A stretch of DNA of 64,000 bases, taken from positions 47,013,039 to 47,077,038 of the forward strand of contig OY997590.1 of assembly GCA_963921825.1 (NCBI GenBank), in the 5' to 3' direction. Shown one piece after another: positions 11,077 through 22,711 of the stretch. Under the pieces are notes generated by a model. The model had not been told where the DNA came from, ran no database searches, and worked only from the letters and a program-made list of their open reading frames with translations. Position 1 is the first letter of the stretch; the number at the start of each line of letters is the position of its first letter. This stretch comes from Erodium maritimum (taxonomy: Eukaryota > Streptophyta > Magnoliopsida > Geraniales > Geraniaceae). A program made the position numbers and the translations under genes.

Positions 11077-14061
11077 AATTAAATAAAACGCACGACAACC
11101 TCCGGCATACTCGATGCCTCCAACGGTCCTAAAAATCACTAGTTTCACAAACAACCTCCGGGCATGGTCATATGCCTCCAGTAATTCAATTATCGCTAAG
11201 TTCTCTGTTCCTACGACACTACTAAGTGTCACATGCTTTTCTCTTGAACGCTACAATCCCGTATCATGCTTTTCTAATAATTAAATAAATCTACTCAACC
11301 CACGACACCCCGGTGTCACATGCAATTCTACTATTAACTTTCCCTAATCAGGGCCGAGATCCGGCTACTTTTTCCTACCTCGTATACAATCCCAAAAGCG
11401 CTCCAACAACACCCGAAGCACACTCAGTCACTCGCCGAGCTTCCCCTTGCCTCGGTCCGTAGCACGATCTAAAAGAACACAAATTTAAAGTACTTTTAAA
11501 CTAGTGCGAATAAACCAAAAATTTACATACTTAACGCCCAAACGTAACCCCGACAATGTCGGTCACTCCCAAACTTCCCAATTATTCGATATTGCCGAAA
11601 AAGGACCCGTAAGGGCCAGATTCGCCCGACATGGCGAATCTGCCCGGTTTTGGTTAATTGCCTTCCGGGGCTCCAAAAGCCCCCGTTTTCATTTCTACGG
11701 TCTTAGAATAAATCAAGGAACTCAACGCACTTGACGGAATCGAATTCCGACTTCTAAATCAATTAATTAACGTTTAAAGTTTCCCAAAACCCGTTAATTA
11801 CAACTTCTCCAATTTAATTCCAAAATTTGATTTGGTTTGGGATAGATGGTCCGGGGAACGTTTTAAACTACCCGAGTAATTAAAACACGAACAACCGAGC
11901 ACGTGGGCCCCACCCAAAGGGCTTGGCCGTGCCCTAGGGTTTGAGGGAGGGGCTCGGCCACCAAGTGGTGGCTGCTGCCACCTCCGGCCAACCACCACAT
12001 GGGCCGGCCGGCCACCACCCACGGTGGCCGGAGCTCCTCCCGAGCCTCCGGTCACCGGAAAACGTGAAATTAAACCCCCAAACACCTCTAAAACGTCTCC
12101 AACACCTCCCCACACTCTACACAACCCTAAGCCTTAGTTTATAACCAAACCCTAGCTCTTGAAAATAATCAAAACGAGAATCGGTTCGGGTATTACCGTA
12201 GAGGAGAACGAGGGGAACGGGATTGCTCTTTGCTTTGACTCGATCCAAGGGCTCGATCACAAACCCTAGCTCAACCTCCCTTCTTCTCTCTTCTTCTCCT
12301 TCTCCTTCTCTCTCTAAAACCTCTCTTCTAATTTCTAATTTAATTAAACTAACAACAAAACTAATTTTCCTCCTTTAAAACCTCATACTCGGCCAACTAT
12401 TCCCATCCACCCATTTTCCCTCCAAAAATTACACCACCATATAATTGACAAGTGTCAAGGTGGGTCCCCCACCTTTTGGAAAATATCTACTTGATATTTT
12501 CCAATCAGATTCGCGAAAAACAGACGTTTCGGGCCCCAAACGGGCACTTTTCCCAAGAAATTTTTAAACTGGACGGGCTTCAAGGAAACGGCCCAACTAA
12601 GACCGCTACGACGACGGCTAAGCTTTTCGAGTCCCAAACGGTCCTCGAATGGACCAAAACGTCGCTCGGGTGACTTTTCCAGCGAAGAATCAATCTTTCC
12701 CAAATTGACCAGAAAGTTGCCCTGAGTCCCCCGTAACTCATTTTAGTCGATAACGGGGTCAACTTAAGTCCGGCATGACCCTCGGGGTCAATTTAAGTTA
12801 AGTTAAGTGTCTGTCTTAAATTTTTTTTAAATTTTCCTGTTTTTCGCAGGTTTGACTGACGTTGACCAGAAGTGGTTATTACAAAACCTATCAAGCGTTG
12901 CATGTACCGATCGTTCTTAGGATCTCGAGGAACGATCAGTGAGATGAATTGCTCTCGAGACGGGCAACACAACACCAAGATAACCACTACTATCAGGTCG
13001 ATCTTCTTTATCAGCTCTCCGGAGAGATCCACCGATAAAGAGTCTCGATCGGACACGCCACCAGAGGCAACAACCACACCTATCGGGAATACGAAATTCC
13101 AGCAAGGAGGACAAACAAAATCATAATAAACAGGAAATAAGATAAACAACAAAATAACCAACGACGACCAAGGAACTACTTGCGACTAGCCTCCGATGTC
13201 TGAGTTTAGGATTAGGGCGAGATGGACGTCGTCGACGGGTACAGATCTGATCCACTAGGGGATGGTGCACGGGACTTGCCAGGTAAACACAAAGAGCAGG
13301 AGCATATCTGATCGGCTTCAACTATAGTGTTCCGACGGAAGCTGGGTGTAGAGCTGACTGTCGGGCCAAAGAACGAACATGGCTAAGATGCTCAATCTGT
13401 GGTAGTCGGGTCGTGCTCTTTGAGATCTGACTCTGGAGAGGAAGAGCTGTTGGTCTGTCTTGATCGTCGTCGCCGGTGAAAGAGAGTGGAGAGGAGGTGT
13501 GCGGTGGCCGACAGATCTGTTGGCCGTGGCAACAAATCTGGCTGTTGAGAGGGCCGAATCTGACCGGAGGATTGCAGATCAGGTCGTGAGGGTGGGGGAG
13601 TTGAAATTGGCCACGAGGGAGTGGGTTTTGCAGGAGGAAGGTGGATGGCCACGTCAGCCTGCTGGTGGCGACCCTGGACGGAGCAGGTCGGGGGATGAGG
13701 GAGGGTTTTGAGGGCGTTTGATGGAGGTGGACCACGGCCGAAGGGAGATGGAGGGGAAGAAGGGTGGCAAAGGGAGGCGGAGACGCTGGCTGGTGTGGCC
13801 AGGGAAGGATGTCAGTGACGGGGAAACAAATCTGATCGACGAGGCGAGGGAGATGGTTATGGGCGACGACGCACGTGCCAGATTCGCCCAGAGGGCGGTG
13901 GGTTGCGGCATGTAGGGGTGGCGGAGGATGGGAAGGCATGATGACGGCGAGACCCCAAGACGAACGGACAGCACCAGACACCGGGAAGGAAAAACCCCGC
14001 CGACAGCCGTCGTGGCCAAGCTATAGTAGCCACCGATGACGACGACACCAGATGAAAATAA

Positions 14062-16251
14062 GAACATGTACAATGGAAAGGCCCTTGGTGAGTCCCTAGT
14101 CCTGAGTCTCTTGTGCTGACTGGACAAAATCAAGGGACTAGGGACTCAGACTAGTGAGTTTTTGCAATGAGGCTCACAATGAGTCCCTTGTGTTGAATGG
14201 ATGCTGAGTTATTAATTAATTGATATTTTGCTGTTTTGTTTCATTCGTTATCAGAAACCGTTTAAATTATATAAAATATAAACAAATGTGACAAAAATAA
14301 TTAATGACAATAAAAATAATAATAACAAATTTAACACGAATAAAAATGAACTTGAACTTTTATTCATCCCCTTTTAATACAACCCACAAAAAATACATGC
14401 TCAAGAATCATTGTGGTGGGTCGACATCCCCAGGTGGTTGTTGTCGTCGAAGATCTTCAATTTCACCTTCAAGGGCATCCAAGACTCTTCGTACTCGGGC
14501 CTTGCACGACTTGTGGTCTTCCAAATCTTCTTCGGTGTAGTTGGAGGTACCCTTTTCCCTCATGGACATGTACAAGGCGAAGTTTGCTTCCCACTGTTGG
14601 GTTTAACTTGTGTATCATGCGGGTCCTTTCTGCCTTGCCTTCCTGCCTTGTACGTTCCATCTCCGTGAAGGCATCCATTTGGGCCGTGAGGACTATCGCT
14701 TTTTTGATGCCTTCGCTGCCTTCTTTCCTTGCGGTCACGTTCGGCGAGTTAGTTGAGGGGGACTTGCATCGGCCTCATGGGAGGGGGGTGTGTCGTTGAG
14801 ACGGACCTCACTCCCCTCGTTGTGATCGGAAGCTCTTCATTCTGGTTGTTGGGACTTGCCACTAAGGGGTGTGTAATCGTCCCTTGTGCTTGTGGGTGGG
14901 GTTGAGCTATAAGCCCCAGCCTCATCCAAGCGTTGTCGTTGTTGGCGTGCTTGTTGTTGGTGGACATTACCCGTGGTGCCTTCCTCGGCAACGAACTTGT
15001 TATTGCCCTCAAGCTTAGTAACCCAATGATCCAGGTCGAAATGTGTTGGGTGGTCCCTTGGTCTGTCGTTCTTCGGTACAGCCGCCCACATTTCCTCCGC
15101 TTTTCTCATGTGGTCGTCATGGTTCCAGTCGCTGCGATACTCGGCCTTGGAGGTCCCGAGGAACCTCCTTGTCTACGACTGACATTTGGCCCAACGTTTC
15201 TTGATAGCATTCCAGCTTTGGTGGCGGTGAGCTCCGGTCTCGTTGAACTTCCTCTCAATAGTGCACCAGAATGTGTTTCCGGCTTGAGAGTTTCCCTTAA
15301 TCGCGTCTCTTGTAGTATTGAGCCAACACTTTATGAGGTGTAGGTCTTCCTCCTTGGTCCATAACCTCGGATCCTGTTATGCTGCTCGGGGTCATCGTTG
15401 GGAAGGTCCAACAGAGGATGAGTTCGGCCTACGGGTGACACCTACGTCGGGTAGTGGGTGCTCGGGGTAGTTGTAGTATTGTGGTGGAAGCTGGAACCCT
15501 TGTGGTGGCATCTGGAACCCTTGTGGCGGCATTTGGAACCCTGACGCCATTTGAAATTGTGGCGCCATTTGGAATTGTTGTGGACAAAATTGACCTTAAA
15601 AATATGAAGTTACAAAACTTTTATTACACAAGTATTCTAAATATATTGGTTTAATGAATTAAACAACAAGACAATAAATGAATTAAAAAATACAATAAAA
15701 GAATTAAAAAACACAAGATATGAATTCAAAAATACAATAAAAATGAATTAAAAATATTAGTTTGCACTTACCTGAGCTCGAACCCGGTTGCGAGTATGCC
15801 GCGAAAACAGAGTTCTCACGAGGGTCCGTTAGAATGTCTTGCAAATCCCGTGCTAGTTCGTCGGTGTGAATCCTACTTCGTCACCAGCTGATTGTGCATG
15901 GGACCCTGCGTCGCCCGACATTTTTCACGAGAATATTTGAAATGAGAGAGTAGATAGTGGGAATGAGAGAGTGAAATTGGAGAATGAGTGTGAAAAAAAT
16001 GAGGTTGGGGTATTTATAGGGTTTAAATTGTTTTTGATTTAATTAAAAAAAAATAACCGTTACCGACGCAGGGACACATGGCGCCACGCCACTGGACGGG
16101 AGCCGAGCGAGGGACGAGGGAGAGGGGCGTGTGCCCGGCCCGCGTGCGAGGGACGAGGGTTGAGTCCCGGCCTGCATAAAAGCCGTCCCACAATGGGACG
16201 GCCCGCGTCCCGTGGTCCGCAAAAACGCAGGTCGGCCTGTTATGTTTGCTC
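14062..16251 (-). mobile_element. PIF/Harbinger transposon, non-autonomous, carries ORF1
   Basis: Flanked by the 3-bp duplication TAA (14059-14061 and 16252-16254), characteristic of PIF/Harbinger, with imperfect terminal inverted repeats (GAACATGTACAA / ..TTTGCTC). It is 2190 bp long and encodes a Myb/SANT-like ORF1 on the minus strand (separate entry); no DDE transposase ORF2 is seen, so mobility would need one in trans. Its first ~200 bases, its ORF1 start region and its right arm match the shorter sister element at 34334-35161. It is inserted in the 5' part of the minus-strand non-LTR retroelement. Confidence 0.85.
14400..15921 (-). pseudogene. PIF/Harbinger ORF1 (Myb/SANT-like DNA-binding protein), probably interrupted
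   Basis: In PIF/Harbinger elements ORF1 works with the ORF2 transposase to bind the ends and enter the nucleus. Reading leftward, the start MSGDAGSHAQSAGDEVGF (ATG at 15921-15919) meets an early stop, and a splice-donor-like AG/GTAAGT lies near 15770. A Gln/Pro-rich block (FQMPPQG repeats) follows at about 15590-15450. The Myb/SANT-like domain is uninterrupted at about 15375-15175: LWTKEEDLHLIKCWLNTTRD, GNTFWCTIERKFNE and SWNAIKKRWAKCQ keep the conserved tryptophans. Downstream KAEEMWAA and PTHFDLDHWVTKL (near 15090-14990) fit the post-Myb region and KFVAEEGTTG follows. The first-exon stop and at least one frameshift suggest a pseudogene, but splicing might bypass some defects. Confidence 0.65.
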
Positions 16252-16417
16252 TAAGACTAGGGTTTTGGTCTCCGTATTAAGAGTGAAAGGAGAAAAAGCG
16301 TTTGCCCAGTTTAAGTCTAACTGAACAGATAATATTTATGATAAATGGTTTATGACACGACTTGAAAATGATATCCACCTATTTTTGCATAAAAGCAAAA
16401 ATTACGAACATAACCTT

Positions 16418-16987
16418 AGGGGTGGGCATTGGGTGGTTAACCACCCAATGGAACTTTTTACGAACCCAACCCGATATTACCGGTTTGACATATTTTGGAA
16501 CCAGCCCCAACCCATAAACCAATTTTTTACAGTGAAACCAACCAGTTCACTAACCGGTTGGTTAGTGGTTTTAACCAACCAACCACTTTACTACATGTAA
16601 GTACAAATTTAGATACCAATAATCATACACATATTTCTATTTCAAGCCAAAACATATTACTATATTCTCTAAAACAAAAGAAAAATTACATATAAGCCAT
16701 CGTATTCTATGTTAGCAATCCGTGTAACACAAAAGAGTGCTCGTGGGTCATTCATCTATATCAGATCAGTGGTTATTATGAAGCCATATGTATATGATGA
16801 ACATTACCGGTTTGGTTGGTTAACCGATGGTTTGACGTTTCAAGAACCGACAACCAACCGTTAACTTTCTGGTTCGATCGTCACGAACCCGCAACCAACC
16901 GTTAACTTTCCGATTTCGGGTCTTCCGGTGCGGTTTGTGGTTGGTGATGGTTGGTTTTAGCGGTTTTGATTTTTTTTGCCCACCCCT
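16418..16987. mobile_element. MITE with AGGGGTGGGCA terminal inverted repeats
   Basis: A 570-bp element with perfect 11-bp TIRs (AGGGGTGGGCA at 16418-16428, TGCCCACCCCT at 16977-16987) and a perfect 10-bp direct repeat ACATAACCTT on both sides (16408-16417 and 16988-16997). The interior is dense in the subterminal motif GGTTGGTTAACC / CCAACCGGTT in both orientations, typical of hAT-type MITEs, but the 10-bp duplication is longer than the 8 bp of hAT and nearer to MULE. No coding capacity. Confidence 0.88.
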
Positions 16988-16997
16988 ACATAACCTT

Positions 16998-18400
16998 ATT
17001 AAGGCGTGTCAAAAAAAGACTGAAACAAATTTAGAGGATAGTGGGCACATATATATGGTGAGGAGTCAAAGCCAAATCAACATCACTAGGGTTCAAATTA
17101 TGTAACAATAAGCTAGAAAGGAGGCTAGTCGGGGGTGGGTTTTACCTCAACCTAAAACGGAGGGTTTTTTTTTAGAATCACAAAATTGCACGTCAAATTA
17201 AATGGGGAGACATACTCAAAGCACATGTGTATGTGTAATTAGGTGCTTAATCTGAATCAAGACGTGATTAACAAACAACAAATAAGAAAAAGTGGTCCAA
17301 TTGGGTTTGAAAATGCCACTCGTGAAATCTAATTTAGAGCCATCCTAAGGTCACAGTACAAAAGCTGTATCCAGGCTCCTCTATAGACCACTTCCCAAAT
17401 TGGATGCATAACACTTACATGCCACCTACTAAAGTTACTTGATTGAATCAGATGCTTAATAGGATGTTTAGTGTTTAAACACCAACTAATCATCTATGTT
17501 TAAAACACTTTTATGTTATAAAAGGGTTATCAACATTAATCCAGAAAACAAGGGTTTACTCCATGTCCGCGCACACACATTCCGTTTATTGCTAAATCCT
17601 AACTAAGTAAACATAAATTGTCATGTAGTAACATTGACCAGCAACTATTGCATTTTCCGTCCGTAAGTCTAACGGCTGTTAAGTGAGTTATAGGAACAGT
17701 TGATAGGTAATGGTTATGATTTGACAATAAACGAAAAGTTGAAGTTATGATTTGAGAATAAACGAAAAGTTAAAATTTCTATTTTAAGAAAGTTTTAGAA
17801 CACGTGACAAACATGTGACTGATATTTCACGGCGTTAGTCACATTTAACAGATTTTGATACATTTTGAGAATTAATAAAATGAAACCTATTACTATCTAT
17901 AATGTTTGACTTTAATACAACGAGATGACATGAGTTATTTCCAAAAACAAATGTGTTATTTTGTATCATTTCAACTGAATCCGTTTGTGTATTGAAGGAT
18001 GCGAAATTGAGTTGTGATATGCATTGAATCAGAGTTATAAAGTGACATAAATGAAACTTTGAAATTGGAGACCTCCGTGGGCGTGGTTCCACCTCCACCA
18101 ACCGGCCAGCTGTTAAGAGACTGCGACCGGAACCGGTTTGGTCAAACCAATGGGACACGTGTAGAATGAAGTTACCACAGTAACAAGTCAACACCGTTAC
18201 TGCTTCGAGCGTTAGTCTCGGGTTTTGACTGTGTGGATTGAATCGGAGCCGTCGAACAAGACAGAAAAAGGCACATGATGATGATGCGCCTTTTGGAGCC
18301 ACTTGATTAGATACGAGATTGGCCATTTAATTATTACACTCGAAAGAGCGGATATAGAGATTAGATTAGAAAGTATACACAAAAGTTGAGTGAATGCGAT
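16998..18400 (+). promoter_or_regulatory. Upstream region of the WVD2-like gene
   Basis: No domain-bearing frame is recognised. The stretch between the MITE and the gene is AT-rich, with a more GC-rich segment at about 18060-18260. A 163-codon minus-strand frame (17835-18326) ends in the likely promoter, has no recognisable motif and is treated as chance. The proximal promoter is probably the last few hundred bases. The transcript likely begins near 18400-18430, before a pyrimidine-rich leader. Confidence 0.35.
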
Positions 18401-18579
18401 AGCGAGAGACACCAAGATCCAAACTGAAACTCCGATTCGTTTTTTTTGATCTGCATTTCTTCTTCTTCAGGTACGCTATTGTTCCTACTTGTCCGAACTT
18501 CATCTGAATGGTTGATTCTCATCCATGTTGTTGTTGATTGCGGTTTCAGGTGATTTGATGCTCGATTGATTCATTATTC

Positions 18580-21500
18580 ATGGCCGGAGATACGCAAGAG
18601 CCACTCTCTCTTACTTTTCAGGTACATATTAGCAACATGTTCCGTTTTTTCAAGTAATTTATTTGATTTGTTGTATCTCTACATGGTGGAAGATCCGCCC
18701 TGTTATGGGGGTTTAAGGAATTGATATTTTTCCCTATTGTGGGGTGTTGAATATTTGTGGATTTGACCCATCTTTGTTTTGTGAAGCTCTGCATAGCCGT
18801 CAAGAGTCTAAGCGTTGAGTCAACACAGTTTTTAAGAGCTAATTGAATAGTCCACTCCTTGTTTCAATGTCTTGACAAATATTGCTTTTATTCATACCAT
18901 TTGTGGAGGTTCTCCGATTTATCTGCTTATTTTGCTCCTTGAGATTTGATAGTTGCAGCACATTCACTGTGTTATTGATATCAAGACTTCTTTTGGGTGT
19001 ATAGTTCTCTGATCAGAAAATATGCAAGCTGGAGGATGTTTATTTATTTATTTTTGCTTCTTCTCATTTTACATTGTTTTGTTGGGTGATCTGGTAAGAG
19101 ATGTTTCCTTCACTTGTCACGTATTCACAAATTTCAATCCTTTGAATTGGGCAGCCCGATTCTTTCCTTTCTGGCTCCATATCATTTGGAAGATTTGAAA
19201 AGGAGTCCTTATCCTGGGAAAGGAGATCATCCTTCTCACATAACAGGTATCTCGAAGAGGTTGAGAAATGCTCCAAGCCAGGTTCGGTCAAAGAGAAGAA
19301 AGCTTATCTTGAGGCCCATTTCAAGAGGAAAGCTCTTCTACGTCAGAGCACATCTGAGTCCCAAACTTGCCAAATTAGTGAGAATGAAGCCCCGGACTAT
19401 TTGGATTACAGATACCTAACCAGCGAAAATGATGCCTCAGACAATGTGGAATATAGATATCAAACTAGTGAAAACGGTGCCTCAGACAATGTGGATTACA
19501 CATACCAAACTAGTGAAAATTGTGCAAAACACAGAGACCGAGCTAGTGAAAACGAAGCCTCTGGCAACATGGATTACAGAGAAGATGATTTGGGACATGA
19601 GCATGAAAGTATTAATGATTCTCACTTTGATGAAAGCCCTGAAGGTTCAGAATACCAAGACGATTCTGGAAGAGAAGAACCAAATGCTGTTTCTTGTGAA
19701 CCTCAAATGGGACCTGTTCTGGAGGAAAGTGATCCTAAGGAGGTTCACCTCCATTTGTTGCCTGTAGTTAATGATGAACCCGAGGTAGAAGTAAAACAAT
19801 GGGCTGTAAGTAGTGATAAACCAGAGGTCGTGGTTGTAGTAGAGCGGCAGAACCCTACAAACGATGCAGTTGATGTAAGTGAAATCGTCGGTGCATCACC
19901 CATATCAAGGAATGCTGATTCGGAAGGCCAGCAAAATAAGTCTCCTCAGGCAAGTATTTCTCTTAACACAATTTGTAGTTAAGATCACATCCTTTAAATG
20001 GGTAATTAAATTATCTTCTCCTGATTCCTGATTATAGTCGAGGGATGCAGTGGAAGCCAAATCTATCAAGAACAAATCAAAGACTCAGTCCCATGTCAAT
20101 CGAGTGCGGAGAAACATACATAGTGATGCAAGTGAAGAGGTTTTGAAGAACCCAAGTGGAAAGAAAAGGCACGGTAAAGTGAAGTCAGATAAGCAGTTGC
20201 CAACGCTTTCCTCCATTCAAACTAAACGTCCAGTACAGCAGACTCCAACGTCAGAGGTGAGCGATGACAGAAGCGAATTAGTAATTAGAAAAAGGCATTA
20301 TTACACAAAACTTTCTTCATTCTATTCTCTTGTCCCTTCATCTCTTTTTGGTTGGATCATCTGCAATTTCAATTTGACTTGATACAAAATACTTGCCTTT
20401 CTTTGATGATTGTTTCTTGTTCAGGGTTCTGAAAGTTCTGTATCAATATCAAAACCTAATTGTGACTATAGAAGGTGCGTTTTCACTCTCATAGTTTAAT
20501 AATTGTTTTATATGCTCCTTTGATTTGGACCTTAAAGATGCTGTAATTATCACTGTGGCAGTGAAAAGCAACAGAAGGCAAAGAAGTTGATAGAATCTCA
20601 ACCTCCAACATCGAAGGAGGTTGAAAGCAAAGCATGTCCAACTACAAACAGGTGAAGTAACAGCATCTAGGGCAATGCTATTGTAATTTCAATATTTTGA
20701 TGATTTCAAAATATTGATACAGTTTCCATTTTGTAGGATAAAGCGGACAGTCAATCTGGCTAAGGCGGATGTTAAGCCAAATGTTCCAGGTCTCAGCTTC
20801 AAAAGCCATGAACGAGCTGAAAAGAGGAAAGAGGTAAGCCATTTTGCTTTTACTTATATTGTTTTTTTATTATTAGGGATGATATTACATTATTTTCTTC
20901 TTGTTGAACTTCTGATTCAGTTCTTTATGAAGTTGGAGGAAAAGATGCATGCTAAGGAGGCTGAAATGAGTCGGATACAAGCAAGAACACAGGTATGCTG
21001 AAAAATCAAACTATTGCTTGAAGTTCCTTACTGCAATTGGGAATAGGGATGCTAAGTCATATACTACACTCTGGAAAGGATTGAATCTAATTAGTTAAGT
21101 TTGTGAAAGGATTGAATCTAATTAGTTAAATTTGTTCTATCATAATTAAACAAACTATACTGAGCTCAATTACATTGTTATTACAGGAAAAGACAGAAGC
21201 TGAGCTTAAACAATTACGCAAAAGCCTCAACTTTAAAGCAACTCCAATGCCATCTTTTTATCACGCACCCGGATCCAATGCAAACCAGGTATATTAACAA
21301 CTCTTCAATTACCTCGTTTCAGCAAGGTCTCTTTTGAAAGTTCAATGAGTAAGAAGTGTTTTCATATAAACTAGAACTGCTTATTCCCATTGGAACTCTC
21401 GTATTTGCTCTATGTTTATGTGCTTCATTGTTTTTCACCTGACATATTCCAATTCATGCATTATTATTATTATATACATACCATATCACAATTTGCTTGA

Positions 21501-22062
21501 CTTACAGCTTGTAGGATCTTAATTTAATAGTGTAAATGTGTAATCAGTCCCTATGAAGCTTGTTTCGTTGTTATATCTCGTGTCTGATACTTGAAGATGC
21601 TGAATCTGATCTTAGGCTGTGCCAAAAAAAACAAAGCCAGCTAGAGTACGAGCAAAGACATCAAGCGCAGGGAAGGGACCTGCCGTTGTATTGCCATTAC
21701 AGTGTGAGTCCCAAACCCTGTCTGGAAGTCAACCTTTAAGCCATACCACCCCACCAAAAGCTTCAGGGGATGCCAACAAGCATGCAGCAGAGTCCTCTGA
21801 ATCTACTACTCTCTCACCGACTAACCGAGCCCACCTTACAGATAGGGTAAAGAAAAGTGACAACTCCAGGAAGAAAGAGTTGGACTCGGACAAGTTTCTG
21901 AAACAAAAAGTATCGAAGAGTGAGAAGGTCGTGAAAACTGAGGGAAAACAGAAGGTGAGAGCCAGAAGAAGTATCAAGGAGATGGTGAAGGCGACAAAAA
22001 GTGTTGTTATAGGTAGCCATTCTGAAATGAGGCATCTAGCTGTAGTAGGGGTTGCCTCTTGA
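18580..22062 (+). CDS. WVD2-like protein with TPX2 domain (microtubule-associated)
   Basis: Proteins of the WAVE-DAMPENED2-like family bind and bundle microtubules through a TPX2 C-terminal-type (KLEEK) domain. Proposed coding exons: 18580-18621, 19155-19949, 20038-20256, 20425-20474, 20562-20651, 20737-20833, 20921-20992, 21187-21288 and 21616-22062; total 637 residues, all junctions in phase. A 5' UTR intron (about 18471-18549) is likely. The N terminus ([14 protein letters not shown], then [17 protein letters not shown] and [15 protein letters not shown]) is the conserved WDL start seen in the long, WDL7-like members. An acidic, low-complexity middle (residues about 90-280) has a 15-residue tandem repeat. 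The TPX2 domain is at about 418-482, with [20 protein letters not shown] and [17 protein letters not shown]. The basic Ser/Lys-rich tail is typical. The intron after exon 2 begins GC. No premature stop; probably functional. Confidence 0.9.
19404..19538 (+). repeat. 45-bp in-frame tandem repeat in the WVD2-like gene
   Basis: Three units start at 19404, 19449 and 19494, encoding (D/E)Y(R/T)Y(L/Q)TSEN followed in the first two by (D/G)ASDNV. The third unit diverges in its second half. They lie in the acidic linker between the conserved N terminus and the TPX2 domain, where length is likely free to vary. Confidence 0.88.
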
Positions 22063-22615
22063 AAATTAGAATGTTTCCTTGGCCCGCTTTCTTCATTGTC
22101 ATAAGCTCAGCTGCTACAGATGTTAGTAATACGTTTGCTCAACATAAGTGCATGGAGAGTGTTGAAGGTCTGGAAATCTACCATATGCTTCCTTGGTAAT
22201 CAATTGTTGATTGGATTGTTCTATGTTTTGATGCCTGCAGTGTTTGTTGTAAGATGGAGTTGGAACAAAAATAATTGTGGCTCTGCGTAACGTCTTTCAT
22301 ACTATTATAGCCACTTTTGTATTCATAAAATTAGCAATTATTCATTTCTTGTTTACTTAAGGATTACCTAGATTAATTAGACGTCCGATTTATTGAACGG
22401 TATTTTTAATCTGCACATCGAGTTTCAGACGAGCGCAATGAGAACCAAAGACAATGAGAATGGAAACTAGGAATAGCTAATGGGCAGGTATAGGCGGGGA
22501 TCATAGTCCCCATTTCTGCCTCGTTTACAATCTTAATACCCGTACCTGTTTTCACCATATTTTCACCCCATACCCACTTGGGTACATACGAATACCCATT
22601 TTCGCCTATATTAAC
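22063..22615. other. 3' flank of the WVD2-like gene, possibly with a small repeat
   Basis: Contains the probable 3' UTR (to about 22330) and then a segment (about 22440-22615) rich in GGGTA/TACCC motifs in both orientations, resembling small hAT-type MITEs. TGCACATCGAGTTT near 22412 and TGCACATCAAGTTT near 22624 form an imperfect direct repeat around it. I could not define its ends. Confidence 0.3.
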
Positions 22616-22711
22616 ATATAGATTGCACATCAAGTTTACATGACACTATTTCATGGAGCAGTTTCAGCAGCCTCATTCTGCTTGGCTATTCTTAACACAT
22701 ATTCAATGGCC

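Larger units (their letters stand above)
9926..12883 (+). mobile_element. Solo LTR of the long-LTR family (copy B)
   Basis: Starts TGTCACGCCCC like copies A and C and shares the CCTGTAGGAAAAGC..GTGAGCG hairpin block near 10180 and the terminal block GTTGACCAG..GTGG..TTACA with copy C. The 5-bp CAAGC before the left end recurs at 12892-12896, but 8 bases (aaacctat) separate it from the expected TACA end at 12883, so the exact 3' limit is uncertain. There is no internal coding domain. The central part has been expanded by 48-bp and 37-bp tandem repeats not found in the other copies. It lies within the minus-strand non-LTR element. Confidence 0.7.
9862..16349 (-). mobile_element. Non-LTR retroelement (non-autonomous LINE type), split by two later insertions
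   Basis: A poly(T) run at 9860-9868 marks the 3' end of a minus-strand retroposon. The 14-bp duplication TTATGAAACGACTT (9848-9861) is matched at 16350-16363 with one mismatch, fixing the other end. Without the solo LTR (9926 to about 12891) and the PIF/Harbinger element (14062-16251) the element is about 1.3 kb, the same size class as those at 24568 and 46730. The 5' half (about 13200-14050 on the minus strand) is GC- and pyrimidine-rich and gives a long proline/serine-rich open frame (13322-13981) with no recognisable domain. No reverse transcriptase is present. Confidence 0.75.

Noticed and set aside
13322..13981. 219-codon minus-strand frame
   Set aside because: Low-complexity Pro/His/Ser-rich text in the GC-rich 5' part of a non-LTR retroelement; no domain, and overlapping frames are equally open.
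17835..18326. 163-codon minus-strand frame upstream of the WVD2-like gene
   Set aside because: No recognisable motif, lies in the probable promoter, and no supporting structure was seen.
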